Shown piece by piece: positions 1-8,559 of a stretch of 64,000 nt of DNA. Numbering within the stretch: position 1 is the stretch's first letter; the number at the start of each line of letters is the position of its first letter. The stretch comes from Domibacillus enclensis. Lineage in GTDB: Bacteria > Bacillota > Bacilli > Bacillales > Domibacillaceae. Position numbers and translations under genes: made by a program. The notes under the pieces are model-generated. The model searched no databases and was not told where the DNA came from. It saw only the letters and a program-made list of their open reading frames with translations. The stretch is from assembly GCF_900156125.1 (NCBI RefSeq), contig NZ_FTLX01000005.1:186001-250000 (forward strand), read 5' to 3'.

Positions 1-1272
1 GGCTATTCTTTTGGCGTACAGCCGAATGTCAATCATTTCACTGCCTCCGAACCGTTTGATGTGACCGGAGTGGACATTTATCATCCGACACAGAATGACT
101 TAACAGGGATTGAGATTTCATTTGGCGGAGATGTCGCACGGTCTACAAAAGGAAAAAATTATTTGGTACTGGAAACAGAGGCACAGGCTTTTTCCAACTG
201 GACACCTTATCCAAACCAGCTCCGTCTTCAAGCCTTTAGCCACGTGGCCTCCGGTGCAAATATGGTGGCGTACTGGCACTGGCATTCGATTCACAATTCA
301 TTTGAAACGTACTGGAAAGGTCTTTTAAGCCACGATCTTCAGCCCAATCCGGTTTACAATGAAGCGAAAACAATCGGGGCGGACTTTAACCGGCTGTCTC
401 CAAAGCTGGTGAACTTAAAGAAACAAAACAAAGTAGCTATTCTTGTCAGCAACGAATCGTTAACCGGCTTGCAATGGTTCCCGTTCAATCAAAAGACAGA
501 GCTGAATTACAACGACATCGTCCGGCTCATTTATGATGAATTATATAAGGCAAATATAGAATGCGATATTGTTCATCCCGGCACCGAAAGCTTTGATGAC
601 TACTCGCTATTGATTGCCCCTTGTCTGTATGTCGCATCAGATGAACTGCTGGATCGGATCAATTCGTTTGTGGAAAAGGGTGGACATGCGCTGTTTACCT
701 TTAAATCAGGGTTTACGAATGAACACATTCAAGTGCGCACAACGATGCAGCCTGGACGAATTGCTGAAACATGCGGCGTAAACTATCAAATGTTCGCCGA
801 ACCGAAAAATGTGAAGCTGGCGGATCATTCATATAACGTGGAAGTAAATGAAAACGAGGTTCACACATGGATGGAGCTTCTCATTCCGACAACGGCCGAA
901 ACGCTGGCACGCTATGACCATCCGGCCTGGGGAGAATATGCAGCTGTGACGGGCAATTCATATGGGAAAGGATATGCGACTTATGTCGGCTGCATCGTCT
1001 CACGTGAGCTGCTGGCGGGCATATTACAGCAGGCATTGGAGCGAGCAGGTCTGTGTGGAACGGAGCAGCACTATGCCTTCCCGCTGATCATCAAAAGCGC
1101 CGTCAACGAAGCAGGCAAACAGATCAAGTTTTTATTTAACTATTCGTGGAACACGCAAAGCATCCAATCGCCGTATGAAAAATCAATCGAATTGCAGTCA
1201 GGCGCAATCATTGAAAAAGATCAGGAGCTATCGATCGAGCCGTGGTCCTTTTTCATCCTGGAAATACAGTAA
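1..1272 (+). CDS. GH42 beta-galactosidase, 5' end outside window
   Basis: The reading frame is open from base 1, so this is the C-terminal 423 residues of a longer protein; full GH42 enzymes run to roughly 650-690 residues. The part seen contains the end of the TIM barrel, with an ETE motif before NW that matches the region of the GH42 nucleophile glutamate, then the trimerisation domain (glutamine-amidotransferase-like, about residues 140-320 of the visible part) and a small beta C-terminal domain. These enzymes release terminal galactose, or in some members arabinose, from oligosaccharides. It lies 18 bp upstream of a GH30 gene and is probably in the same operon. Family call is firm; the exact substrate is not visible. 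Confidence 0.9.
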   Translation, partial: GYSFGVQPNVNHFTASEPFDVTGVDIYHPTQNDLTGIEISFGGDVARSTKGKNYLVLETEAQAFSNWTPYPNQLRLQAFSHVASGANMVAYWHWHSIHNSFETYWKGLLSHDLQPNPVYNEAKTIGADFNRLSPKLVNLKKQNKVAILVSNESLTGLQWFPFNQKTELNYNDIVRLIYDELYKANIECDIVHPGTESFDDYSLLIAPCLYVASDELLDRINSFVEKGGHALFTFKSGFTNEHIQVRTTMQPGRIAETCGVNYQMFAEPKNVKLADHSYNVEVNENEVHTWMELLIPTTAETLARYDHPAWGEYAAVTGNSYGKGYATYVGCIVSRELLAGILQQALERAGLCGTEQHYAFPLIIKSAVNEAGKQIKFLFNYSWNTQSIQSPYEKSIELQSGAIIEKDQELSIEPWSFFILEIQ

Positions 1273-1290
1273 AAGGAGAAGGTGTGAATC

Positions 1291-2616
1291 ATGACAACGA
1301 TACAGTGGATTGCCACAGCAAAGGATCAGCTCTGGCAGGAAAAACAGCCGGAGCAAAAAACAAGTGCCGCGGTAAATATAACGGTCACGGAAGAAGGAAA
1401 GCGGATCATTGAAGGATTCGGAGGCTGCTTTAATGAACTCGGCTATCACGCCATCCAACAGCTCCCGGAGCAGGAGCAGCAAACGGTGTACGAAGCCCTG
1501 TTTTCACCGGACGGAGATTGCCGCTTTTCAATTTGCCGACTGCCAATCGGTGCCAGCGACTATGCGCTCGAATGGTACAGTCATAATGAAACAGATGATG
1601 ATATAGACATGGCTCATTTTAGCATTGAGCGGGACCGGAAGTATTTAATTCCATATATTAAGGAAGCGTTGAAGCGCAATCCTGATTTGCAATTATTCGC
1701 CTCACCATGGAGCCCGCCAACGTGGATGAAATTTCCGAAGGCTTACAATTATGGTACACTCCGCTGGGAGCCGGCTATTTTAACTGCATATGCGCTTTAT
1801 TTCGTTAAATTTGTGCAGGCATATGCGGAAGAGGGCATTACGATTCATCAAGTGCATGTTCAAAATGAAGTGGTGGCTGATCAGAAGTTTCCTTCGTGTG
1901 TATGGACCGGTGAACAGCTACGTGAATTTATCCGTGATTACCTCGGGCCTGCGTTTAAACAGCACGGTCTTCAAACGGAAATTTGGCTTGGCACCATTAA
2001 CGGCATTGAACGGGACCTGTTCACAAAGTCCGCTTCCGATTATGACGCGATTGCGGCACCAGCTTTAAGTGACCCGGAGGCGGCAAAGTATATTTCGGGT
2101 GTTGGTTTTCAATGGGCGGGGAAATATGCGCTGCAGCAAACGGTTCAAAGCTATCCGGACAAGCGCTACATGCAAACGGAAAATGAATGTGGCGACGGTC
2201 AGAATACATGGGAATACGCGCAGTATGTGTTTAACCTGTATCGCCACTATTTTGTGAACGGAGCCAACGCCTATATATATTGGAATATGATCTTAGAGCC
2301 AGAAGGAAAAAGCACGTGGGGATGGAAGCAAAATGCGATGATGACCTCTCAGGTGGAGAAGCAGAAAGTTGAGCTCAATCCCGAGTACTTTGTAATGAAG
2401 CACTTTTCCCACTTTGTGAAGCCGGGTGCACGGCGTGTGGAAATGGAAGGACCTTGGACAGGAAGCGCTGTTGCGTTTCGCAATCCGGACAACACGAACG
2501 TCATTGTTGTTCAAAACCCGTTTAAAGAAGCACGGGAAGCTGTGATCAATATTGGTGGAAAAAAGTATACCTTTTCGCTGGAGAAAGAATCCTTCCACAC
2601 AATCAGCTGGAAATAA
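1291..2616 (+). CDS. Glycoside hydrolase family 30 (glucosylceramidase-like)
   Basis: 441 residues, ATG start preceded by AAAAGGAGAAGG. The protein has no signal peptide, so it should act inside the cell on imported oligosaccharides. GH30 landmarks are visible: GFGGCFNELG near residue 42, SPWSPPTWMK near 139, the acid/base glutamate in QNEV (E193) and the nucleophile glutamate in MQTE (E297), followed by the short beta-domain at the C-terminus. Bacterial members cleave beta-glucosides, beta-xylosides or beta-fucosides. The setting beside a GH42 gene and the xylose genes makes a beta-xylosidase or beta-glucosidase role likely, but that is inference from context. Confidence 0.88.
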   Translation: MTTIQWIATAKDQLWQEKQPEQKTSAAVNITVTEEGKRIIEGFGGCFNELGYHAIQQLPEQEQQTVYEALFSPDGDCRFSICRLPIGASDYALEWYSHNETDDDIDMAHFSIERDRKYLIPYIKEALKRNPDLQLFASPWSPPTWMKFPKAYNYGTLRWEPAILTAYALYFVKFVQAYAEEGITIHQVHVQNEVVADQKFPSCVWTGEQLREFIRDYLGPAFKQHGLQTEIWLGTINGIERDLFTKSASDYDAIAAPALSDPEAAKYISGVGFQWAGKYALQQTVQSYPDKRYMQTENECGDGQNTWEYAQYVFNLYRHYFVNGANAYIYWNMILEPEGKSTWGWKQNAMMTSQVEKQKVELNPEYFVMKHFSHFVKPGARRVEMEGPWTGSAVAFRNPDNTNVIVVQNPFKEAREAVINIGGKKYTFSLEKESFHTISWK

Positions 2617-2658
2617 AGCAAACAAGCTGACTGGAGAAGAAGAAGAATAGTTGAAAAA

Positions 2659-2691
2659 CCGGACGAATCTGCTAATCGTCCGGCTTTTTTT
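2659..2691 (+). terminator. Rho-independent terminator of the GH42-GH30 unit
   Basis: Stem CCGGACGA (2659-2666) pairs with TCGTCCGG (2676-2683), followed by a run of T. It sits 42 bp after the GH30 stop. Confidence 0.85.
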
Positions 2692-2742
2692 GCTTTGCAG
2701 CGGTACTGGATCTTTTCGAAATGAAATGGATTCCATTAAAGC

Positions 2743-2895
2743 GATCGCCGGTAAAAAGAAAATACCGCTGATATCCGCTGGTCTATCGCCGATAAAGTGA
2801 AAATACCGCCGATATCCACCTGTCTAACGCTGATAAAAAGAAATACCGGCGATAGCGCACTTTATATCGGCGATAAATGAAATATACCGGCGATA
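2743..2895. repeat. Array of eight palindromic cores at 20-21 bp spacing
   Basis: Eight variants of the 11-bp core TATCG(S)CGATA occur in this noncoding gap between GH30 and xylR. Taking the eighth base of each core as reference, they fall at 2750, 2770, 2791, 2811, 2832, 2851, 2872 and 2892, so steps are 20, 21, 20, 21, 19, 21 and 20. The spacers are AT-rich and less conserved. The core is its own reverse complement apart from the centre base. A second array with the same core lies at 16989-17081. No ORF crosses it with coding character. Function unknown. Confidence 0.85.
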
Positions 2896-2934
2896 AGCTT
2901 TTCTGTTTTACAATGTAGTCCAGTCAGCAGGCGC

Positions 2935-4080
2935 TTATGCGGTAATTCCTTTAATAAACGACTCGATCATCATCGAGCAGGCGCCGAGTGCAGGTGCATT
3001 TTTTCCTAATGTAGAAGGCAAAAACGCGCATTCTGTTTCAAACCGGACATTCATCCGGGAGGAAAGAGTGTTTTTCACTGCATTCAAGACAAACGGATTC
3101 GATTCAATGAGCGGATTGCGCAATATGATGGCTTCCGGGTCAAAGGTATTGGCGATGTTGACGAGACCGATGCCTAAATGATGACCAAAGTTCTCAAGTG
3201 ACCGGAAAAGGACTACATCATTTTGCTGGAAACGTTTGTTTAACTCTTTTTCATCCCAGTCAGCTGGAAGTGACTGGCGAAACGCTTTTTCAGAGGCGTA
3301 TAATTCCCAGCAGCCCCGATTGCCGCAGTTGCACTTTGGTCCGTTAAAATCGATGGTCATATGACCCATTTCACCGGAAAACCCGTGAACACCACGGTAC
3401 AGTTCATTATTTAATACAAGACCGACACCGATCCCTGTGCTGATGCTGACGTACATAAAGTCATCAAAGGCTTTGGCGGCGCCGTAAATGTGTTCGCCGT
3501 ATGCCCCTGCGTTTGCTTCATTTTCAATGGTAACCGGTACGTTAAACGCTTCTTCCACTTGTTTTTTCACGTCAACCCCATTCCAGTGCGTGTTAGGGGT
3601 TAGCACGATTTGTTCAGAGCGATTGACAAGACCGGGCACACAAATGCCGATGCCGATCAAGCCATAGGGAGAACCGGGCATCGTGCGAATGACCTGCTCG
3701 ATTGTTTTCAAAAGAAGCGCCATCGTTTCGTTAACAGAGGACTGTTCCAATTCAAAATAATGCTCGCTGACAATGGAACCGTCCAGGTCGGTCAAAAGAA
3801 CTGTCAGATCATCTACCCCGATGTCAACACCAATCGCATAGCCGGCCTGCTTGTTAAACATGAGCATCACTGGACGGCGCCCGCCGCTCGATTGGCCCTG
3901 GCCGATTTCAAAAATGAATTTTTCGTCTACAAGTCCTTGAATTTGGGCGGAAACAGTGGATTTATTTAATCCGGTTGTTTTGGATAAGCTGGCGCGGGAA
4001 ATGGGAGAATGGTGAATAACTTCCTGCAGCAAACGCCGCCTGTTCATCTTTTTCACTAAGTTTTGATCTGCTATTGTCAT
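2935..4080 (-). CDS. xylR: Xylose operon repressor XylR (ROK family)
   Basis: 381 residues from the ATG at 4080, whose N-terminus (MTIADQ) resembles that of B. subtilis XylR as I recall it; a GTG three codons upstream is in frame but less likely. The first 75 residues form a winged helix-turn-helix (SRASLSKTTGLNKSTVS), followed by a ROK sugar-kinase-like domain with the zinc motif CNCGNRGCWE and the STGIGVG phosphate-binding loop. The repressor binds the operator in front of xylA and releases it when xylose binds. It is divergent from xylA, the classical arrangement. High confidence. Confidence 0.96.
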   Translation of the reverse strand: MTIADQNLVKKMNRRRLLQEVIHHSPISRASLSKTTGLNKSTVSAQIQGLVDEKFIFEIGQGQSSGGRRPVMLMFNKQAGYAIGVDIGVDDLTVLLTDLDGSIVSEHYFELEQSSVNETMALLLKTIEQVIRTMPGSPYGLIGIGICVPGLVNRSEQIVLTPNTHWNGVDVKKQVEEAFNVPVTIENEANAGAYGEHIYGAAKAFDDFMYVSISTGIGVGLVLNNELYRGVHGFSGEMGHMTIDFNGPKCNCGNRGCWELYASEKAFRQSLPADWDEKELNKRFQQNDVVLFRSLENFGHHLGIGLVNIANTFDPEAIILRNPLIESNPFVLNAVKNTLSSRMNVRFETECAFLPSTLGKNAPALGACSMMIESFIKGITA

Positions 4081-4139
4081 ATGATTCACTCGCTTTGTTG
4101 TGTATTTAAATAAAGTTTAACATAATTATAACGAAAAGC

Positions 4140-4168
4140 TTGAAAAATGAAAGCGGATTCTGTAAAAT
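4140..4168 (+). promoter_or_regulatory. xylA sigma-A promoter with possible CcpA site
   Basis: TTGAAA (4140-4145), 17 bp spacer, TAAAAT (4163-4168). A sequence at 4148-4161, TGAAAGCGGATTCT, lies in the spacer and matches the cre consensus TGWAANCGNTNWCA except at two positions, which would allow catabolite repression. The promoter elements are seen directly; CcpA binding is inferred. Confidence 0.75.
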
Positions 4169-4178
4169 AGCAATTAAG

Positions 4179-4205
4179 TTAGTTTATCCGCACAACAAAC
4201 ATTAA
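4179..4205 (+). promoter_or_regulatory. XylR operator
   Basis: The sequence TTAGTTT, 8 bp, AACAAACATTAA lies about 11 bp downstream of the xylA -10 box and directly before the ribosome site. It resembles the XylR operator pattern TTAGTTTGTTT...AACAAACTAA; the left half is degenerate (TTAGTTTAT) while the right half AACAAAC is intact. Position would block transcription from the promoter at 4140. Confidence 0.8.
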
Positions 4206-4218
4206 GGAGGATATACAC

Positions 4219-5532
4219 ATGAGCTATTTTGAAAACATCAGCAAGATTCAATTTGAAGGGGCACAATCAAAAAATCCATTTGCTTTTAAACACTATAATC
4301 CGGAAGAAGTCATTGGCGGCAAATCGATGGAAGAGCAGCTTCGTTTTTCTATTGCCTACTGGCATACCTTCACAGCGGACGGAAGCGATCCATTTGGCGC
4401 CGGAACGATGCAGCGCCCGTGGAACAGCTATTCACACATGGATCTGGCAAAAGCACGAGTTGAAGCGTCGTTTGAGCTTTACGAAAAATTAGGCGCTCCT
4501 TATTTCGCGTTTCATGATCGTGACATTGCCCCGGAAGGAAGCAACTTAAAAGAAACAAATGAAAACCTGGATGTGATTGTGTCCATGATCCAGGATTATA
4601 TGAAAACAAGCAACGTGAAGCTTCTATGGAATACAGCGAATATGTTTACGAATCCGCGCTTTGTGCACGGGGCGGCAACGAGCAGCAATGCCGATGTGTT
4701 TGCGTATGCGGCCGCACAGGTGAAGAAAGGGCTGGAAACAGCGAAGCTTCTCGGCGCTGAAAACTATGTGTTCTGGGGTGGCCGTGAAGGGTACGATACA
4801 CTTCTGAATACTGACTTGAAGCTGGAGCTTGATAATTTAGCCCGCTTCCTTCATCTGGCGGTTGATTATGCGAAGGAAATTGGCTACGATGGTCAATTTT
4901 TAATTGAGCCGAAGCCGAAGGAACCGACGACGCACCAGTATGACACGGATGCGGCAACAACCTTGTCTTTCCTGCGTCAGTACGGACTTGACGACCATTT
5001 TAAACTAAACCTTGAAGCGAACCATGCGACACTTGCGGGCCATACATTTGAGCATGAGCTGCGGACAGCGCGCATTAACGGCATGCTCGGTTCAGTGGAT
5101 GCCAATCAGGGCGACCCGCTATTAGGCTGGGACACAGATGAATTCCCAACAGACCTGTATTCAACAACGCTTGCGATGTACGAAATTTTGCAAAATGGCG
5201 GATTGGGTAAAGGCGGCTTAAACTTTGATGCGAAGGTGCGCCGTGCGTCATTTGAAGCAGATGATCTATTCTTATCCCATATTGCCGGCATGGATGCTTT
5301 TGCGATCGGTTTAAAAACTGCTCACCGCTTAATAGAGGATCGCGTGTTTGAAGAAATGATTTCAGAGCGGTACAGCAGCTATACAAAGGGAATTGGCCTT
5401 GATATTGTCGAAGGACGCGCTAATTTCCATTCACTGGAGAAGCATGCACTTGAAAACAGCCAGATCCAAAACCGTTCAGGACGCCAGGAAAATTTAAAAG
5501 CGGTCTTGAATCAATACTTGCTGAATCAATAA
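4219..5532 (+). CDS. xylA: Xylose isomerase
   Basis: 437 residues, ATG preceded by AAGGAGG at 4204. It converts D-xylose to D-xylulose in the cytoplasm. Length and sequence fit the long (group II) isomerases. Visible landmarks are the catalytic histidine region [10 protein letters not shown], the metal ligands in [14 protein letters not shown] and [13 protein letters not shown], and [19 protein letters not shown]. First gene of xylA-xylB-epimerase, controlled by the XylR operator just upstream. No xylose transporter is found in this window. Confidence 0.98.
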   Translation: MSYFENISKIQFEGAQSKNPFAFKHYNPEEVIGGKSMEEQLRFSIAYWHTFTADGSDPFGAGTMQRPWNSYSHMDLAKARVEASFELYEKLGAPYFAFHDRDIAPEGSNLKETNENLDVIVSMIQDYMKTSNVKLLWNTANMFTNPRFVHGAATSSNADVFAYAAAQVKKGLETAKLLGAENYVFWGGREGYDTLLNTDLKLELDNLARFLHLAVDYAKEIGYDGQFLIEPKPKEPTTHQYDTDAATTLSFLRQYGLDDHFKLNLEANHATLAGHTFEHELRTARINGMLGSVDANQGDPLLGWDTDEFPTDLYSTTLAMYEILQNGGLGKGGLNFDAKVRRASFEADDLFLSHIAGMDAFAIGLKTAHRLIEDRVFEEMISERYSSYTKGIGLDIVEGRANFHSLEKHALENSQIQNRSGRQENLKAVLNQYLLNQ

Positions 5533-5549
5533 GCAACAGCGGCCGCATT

Positions 5550-5660
5550 GGCCGGAAAAATAGGCGAATGGACCGGAAAGGGACCATGAAAGACCGGATT
5601 CATCATAATCCGGTCTTTCATGTGAACAATCCGGTCCATTTTTCAAACAATCCGGTCCAC
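5550..5660. repeat. Mirrored CCGG array between xylA and xylB
   Basis: Six CCGG-centred motifs start at 5552, 5573, 5594, 5610, 5631 and 5652: steps 21, 21, 16, 21, 21. The first three read (G/A)CCGGA, the last three are the reverse complement (AATCCGGTC), so the block is an inverted array around about 5603. The centre forms a perfect 13-bp hairpin, GAAAGACCGGATT (5588-5600) with AATCCGGTCTTTC (5607-5619), and has no following T-run. It could fold as one long RNA hairpin and modulate xylB expression. Function unknown. Confidence 0.8.
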
Positions 5661-5691
5661 CAACAACGTATTCAAAAAGGAGCGAACACAA

Positions 5692-7188
5692 ATGAAGTAT
5701 GTAATCGGCATTGACCTCGGCACGAGTGCGGTAAAAACAATTCTCGTCAACGAAACCGGTGATATTTGCGCGGAAGCATCAAAAAGCTTTCCTCTTTTTC
5801 ACGAAAAAGCAGGGTGGAGTGAACAAAATCCCGATGACTGGGTAACTGGAACAATTGGTGCGCTGCAGGATATGATGGCCTTAACAAAAGCGTCACCTGA
5901 AGACATTGCCGGTATCAGCTATTCTGGTCAAATGCACGGGCTTGTCCTGCTCGACCAGGAGCATCAGCCGCTCCGGAATGCGATCTTATGGAACGACACG
6001 CGGACCACAAAGCAATGTGAAGAAATGACCGCAGCGCTTGGAGAGGACTTGCTTCGGATTACACGAAACCGGGTGCTGGAAGGCTTTACGCTTCCGAAAA
6101 TTCGCTGGGTGCAGCAAAATGAGCCTGAGATCTTCGAAAAAGCGAGCTTGTTTTTGCTGCCGAAGGATTATCTTCGCTTGAAGATGACCGGAGACGTGCA
6201 CATGGATTATTCAGATGCTGCCGGGACTCTTTTGCTGGATGTGGCAAAAAAAGAATGGAGCAGCACTATTTGTGAAGCATTCGACATTCCGTTGTCGTTT
6301 TGTCCGCCTCTTGCTGATTCAACCGATCAAACGGGGACTCTTCTTCCTGACGTGGCAGCGAAAACAGGGCTTGGCGAAGGGACACCTGTGTTTGCCGGCG
6401 GCGCTGACAATGCGTGCGGTGCGATTGGTGCCGGTATTTTAACATCGGGAAAAACGATGTGCAGCATTGGTACATCCGGCGTGATCCTGGCACACGAAGA
6501 AGATGCCTCCCGCGATTTTGAGGGAAAGGTTCATTTTTTTAATCATGGCAAAAAGAACGCCTTTTATACAATGGGCGTGACGCTTTCAGCCGGGCACAGC
6601 CTGCAATGGTTTAAAGAAACATTCGCTGAAAATGAATCGTTTGACCAATTGCTGGCGGAGGTGGGCGACATTCCACCGGGAGCGGGCGGTCTTCTTTACA
6701 CACCGTATTTAGTTGGCGAACGGACGCCTCATCCTGATTCAGTGATTCGCGCAAGCTTCATCGGCATGGACAGCGCACATACACGGGCTCACTTTGCTCG
6801 GGCGGTGATGGAAGGCATTACCTTTTCACTTCAGGAGTCAATCAATTTGTTCCGGAACGAAGGGAAAACAGTGGATACTGTTATTTCGATCGGCGGCGGG
6901 GCGAAAAACGACGTCTGGCTGCAAATGCAGGCGGATATCTTTCATGCAAAAGTGGTGAAGCTTCAAAATGAGCAGGGCCCCGCGATGGGAGCAGCGATGA
7001 TTGCGGCAGCAGGCAGCGGCTTGTTCCACTCTCTTGAGGAGTGTGCAGCGGTGTTTATTAAAGAAGGAACGGTCTTTATGCCGAATGAGGAACGGGTAGA
7101 GCAGTATAAATCATTGTTTTCTATCTATCAAACAGTGTATGATCAAACAAAGTCGATCAATGAACAGCTTCAGCCATTTCGCGCGTAA
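5692..7188 (+). CDS. xylB: Xylulokinase
   Basis: 498 residues, ATG preceded by AAAAAGGAGCG. FGGY-family carbohydrate kinase: the N-terminal ATPase motif GIDLGTSAVKT, the substrate loop YSGQMHGLVLLD near residue 80, the second-domain TPYLVGERTPHPD and the C-terminal GGGAKNDVWLQMQADI adenosine motif are all present. It phosphorylates D-xylulose to xylulose 5-phosphate for the pentose phosphate pathway. It follows xylA across a 159-bp gap that holds an unusual inverted array. Confidence 0.97.
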   Translation: MKYVIGIDLGTSAVKTILVNETGDICAEASKSFPLFHEKAGWSEQNPDDWVTGTIGALQDMMALTKASPEDIAGISYSGQMHGLVLLDQEHQPLRNAILWNDTRTTKQCEEMTAALGEDLLRITRNRVLEGFTLPKIRWVQQNEPEIFEKASLFLLPKDYLRLKMTGDVHMDYSDAAGTLLLDVAKKEWSSTICEAFDIPLSFCPPLADSTDQTGTLLPDVAAKTGLGEGTPVFAGGADNACGAIGAGILTSGKTMCSIGTSGVILAHEEDASRDFEGKVHFFNHGKKNAFYTMGVTLSAGHSLQWFKETFAENESFDQLLAEVGDIPPGAGGLLYTPYLVGERTPHPDSVIRASFIGMDSAHTRAHFARAVMEGITFSLQESINLFRNEGKTVDTVISIGGGAKNDVWLQMQADIFHAKVVKLQNEQGPAMGAAMIAAAGSGLFHSLEECAAVFIKEGTVFMPNEERVEQYKSLFSIYQTVYDQTKSINEQLQPFRA

Positions 7189-7200
7189 AGGAGTTTTCAC

Positions 7201-8118
7201 ATGATTCAGCACATTCAGTTTGATGGAGCAGAAGCAATACAGGCATCTAACGGTGCTCTTGTAATGACGATTATCCCCTCGTTCGGCAGCAACGTGATTT
7301 CGCTCGTGGATGTCAAAACGGGCCAGGAGCTTCTTGTAAAACCGGAGTCGTTTTCAGCGCTGCAAGAAAGCCCGATTTTGCATGGCATTCCGGTTTTGTT
7401 TCCGCCAAACCGGATCGAAGGCGGTACCTTTTCGTTTGAAGGTGAAACACATGAATTTCCGATTAATGAAATCGGCAAGCATCATATTCACGGGTTTGTA
7501 TACGACAAGCCGTGGCGTGTTGTCACGGAAAAGGAAGAAAGCGGCATCATTACGATTGAAACAGCGATCCAGCTGGAGGAACCGGCTATTTATCAGCATG
7601 CGGTTATTCATTTAACCTATGAACTGGAGGGACAGGTTCTTCGCCAAAAAGCGGTCGTGAAAAACGAAGGAAGTAAGCCGTTTCCATGGGGAATCGGCTA
7701 CCATACGGCGCTTTTATTTGACGAGCGCAATGCCGCATTTTCGCTAACGAAAACGAACCAGTGGACGCTGACGGATGAGGCGATTCCGACCGGGAAACTG
7801 GAAGAAACGGACCCTTTTGAGCAGGTTAATTTGCAAAATGTACCGCTTGATGACGCGTTTGCGGCAGCAGCCTCTGAAAACAAAGCGGTTGTCGAAGGTG
7901 AGGATATCCGACTCGTTTACCGGACCGACTCAGCGTTCAAGCATTGGGTGGTGTACAACGGAAACGGACGGGAAGGCTTTCTTTGTCCAGAGCCTTACAC
8001 GTGTATAACGAATGCGTTTAATCTGGATCTTCCGGCTGATGTGACGGGGCTGCGTGTCCTTCAGCCCGGCGAAGAAGACAGCGTTACCGCTCAATTAGAG
8101 ATTTCGTATCCGCAGTGA
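7201..8118 (+). CDS. Aldose 1-epimerase family protein
   Basis: 305 residues, ATG 12 bp after xylB with AAAGGAG in the gap. A beta-sandwich mutarotase-family protein: the histidine motif KHHIHGFVYDKPW near residue 95 and GIGYHTALLF near 165 correspond to the family's catalytic histidines. The likely task is to interconvert alpha and beta anomers of xylose or a related sugar so that it can feed the isomerase; the operon position supports this. Called galM-like by family, but galactose specificity is not shown. Confidence 0.88.
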   Translation: MIQHIQFDGAEAIQASNGALVMTIIPSFGSNVISLVDVKTGQELLVKPESFSALQESPILHGIPVLFPPNRIEGGTFSFEGETHEFPINEIGKHHIHGFVYDKPWRVVTEKEESGIITIETAIQLEEPAIYQHAVIHLTYELEGQVLRQKAVVKNEGSKPFPWGIGYHTALLFDERNAAFSLTKTNQWTLTDEAIPTGKLEETDPFEQVNLQNVPLDDAFAAAASENKAVVEGEDIRLVYRTDSAFKHWVVYNGNGREGFLCPEPYTCITNAFNLDLPADVTGLRVLQPGEEDSVTAQLEISYPQ

Positions 8119-8136
8119 TTTCACTGCGGATTTTTT
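8108..8136 (+). terminator. Terminator of the xyl operon, overlapping the epimerase stop
   Basis: ATCCGCAGTGA (8108-8118) pairs with TCACTGCGGAT (8121-8131) and is followed by TTTTT. The 5' arm includes the last codons and the TGA of the epimerase gene. Confidence 0.88.
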
Positions 8137-8173
8137 GGTATAATGAGGAAAAGAGCAGAAAGAAGAGGATTCT

Positions 8174-8392
8174 ATGAAAAAGTCACTCATCGATATGCTT
8201 GTAAACGGCAAAACGCCTGATGATTATTTGAAAAGAGAAGCGGATGAACTCGCCTCGGTGCAGCGGCATGACAGGGCTATGTCTTTGAGCAATGAAGCAA
8301 AAGAATGGATGGCGCCGGGACTCAGGCTTTTTCTCATGCTGTCGGGCTTGACACTCGGTATGATGGGAATTGGGTATGTGCTTATTTTCTAA
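8174..8392 (+). CDS. Small membrane protein, unknown
   Basis: 72 residues, ATG preceded by AGAAAGAAGAGG. A TATAAT box sits at 8139-8144. The first 45 residues are hydrophilic and charged, the last 25 form one hydrophobic membrane segment (LRLFLMLSGLTLGMMGIGYVLIF). I do not recognise a family. A second small membrane ORF starts 12 bp downstream, so the two may be translated together. Confidence 0.65.
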   Translation: MKKSLIDMLVNGKTPDDYLKREADELASVQRHDRAMSLSNEAKEWMAPGLRLFLMLSGLTLGMMGIGYVLIF

Positions 8393-8404
8393 GGAGAGCT
8401 TGAA

Positions 8405-8518
8405 ATGAAACGAAATGATTATTTTATGCTGGCGACCGTGTTCGTCGGCTTTCTTGTTTTTGGGTTTTCTGAAAATGTAAAAGGACCCGCGATCCCTCTT
8501 ATATGTTTAATTGCGTAA
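8405..8518 (+). CDS. 37-residue membrane ORF, unknown
   Basis: ATG at 8405 is preceded by TAAGGAGAGC at good spacing, 12 bp after the previous small gene. The product starts MKRNDYFMLATVFVGF and is mainly one hydrophobic helix with a short second hydrophobic end. It has no recognised family. The paired arrangement with the 72-residue gene and the strong ribosome site support it as real; the short length keeps confidence moderate. Confidence 0.55.
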   Translation: MKRNDYFMLATVFVGFLVFGFSENVKGPAIPLICLIA

Positions 8519-8559
8519 ACAAAAGGAAGTACTATAACATACGCAAAGGAGTGGAAGTA

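Noticed and set aside
2743-2895. CRISPR array
   Set aside because: The repeated core is only about 11 bp with 9-10 bp spacers and varies between copies; no cas genes are present in the window.
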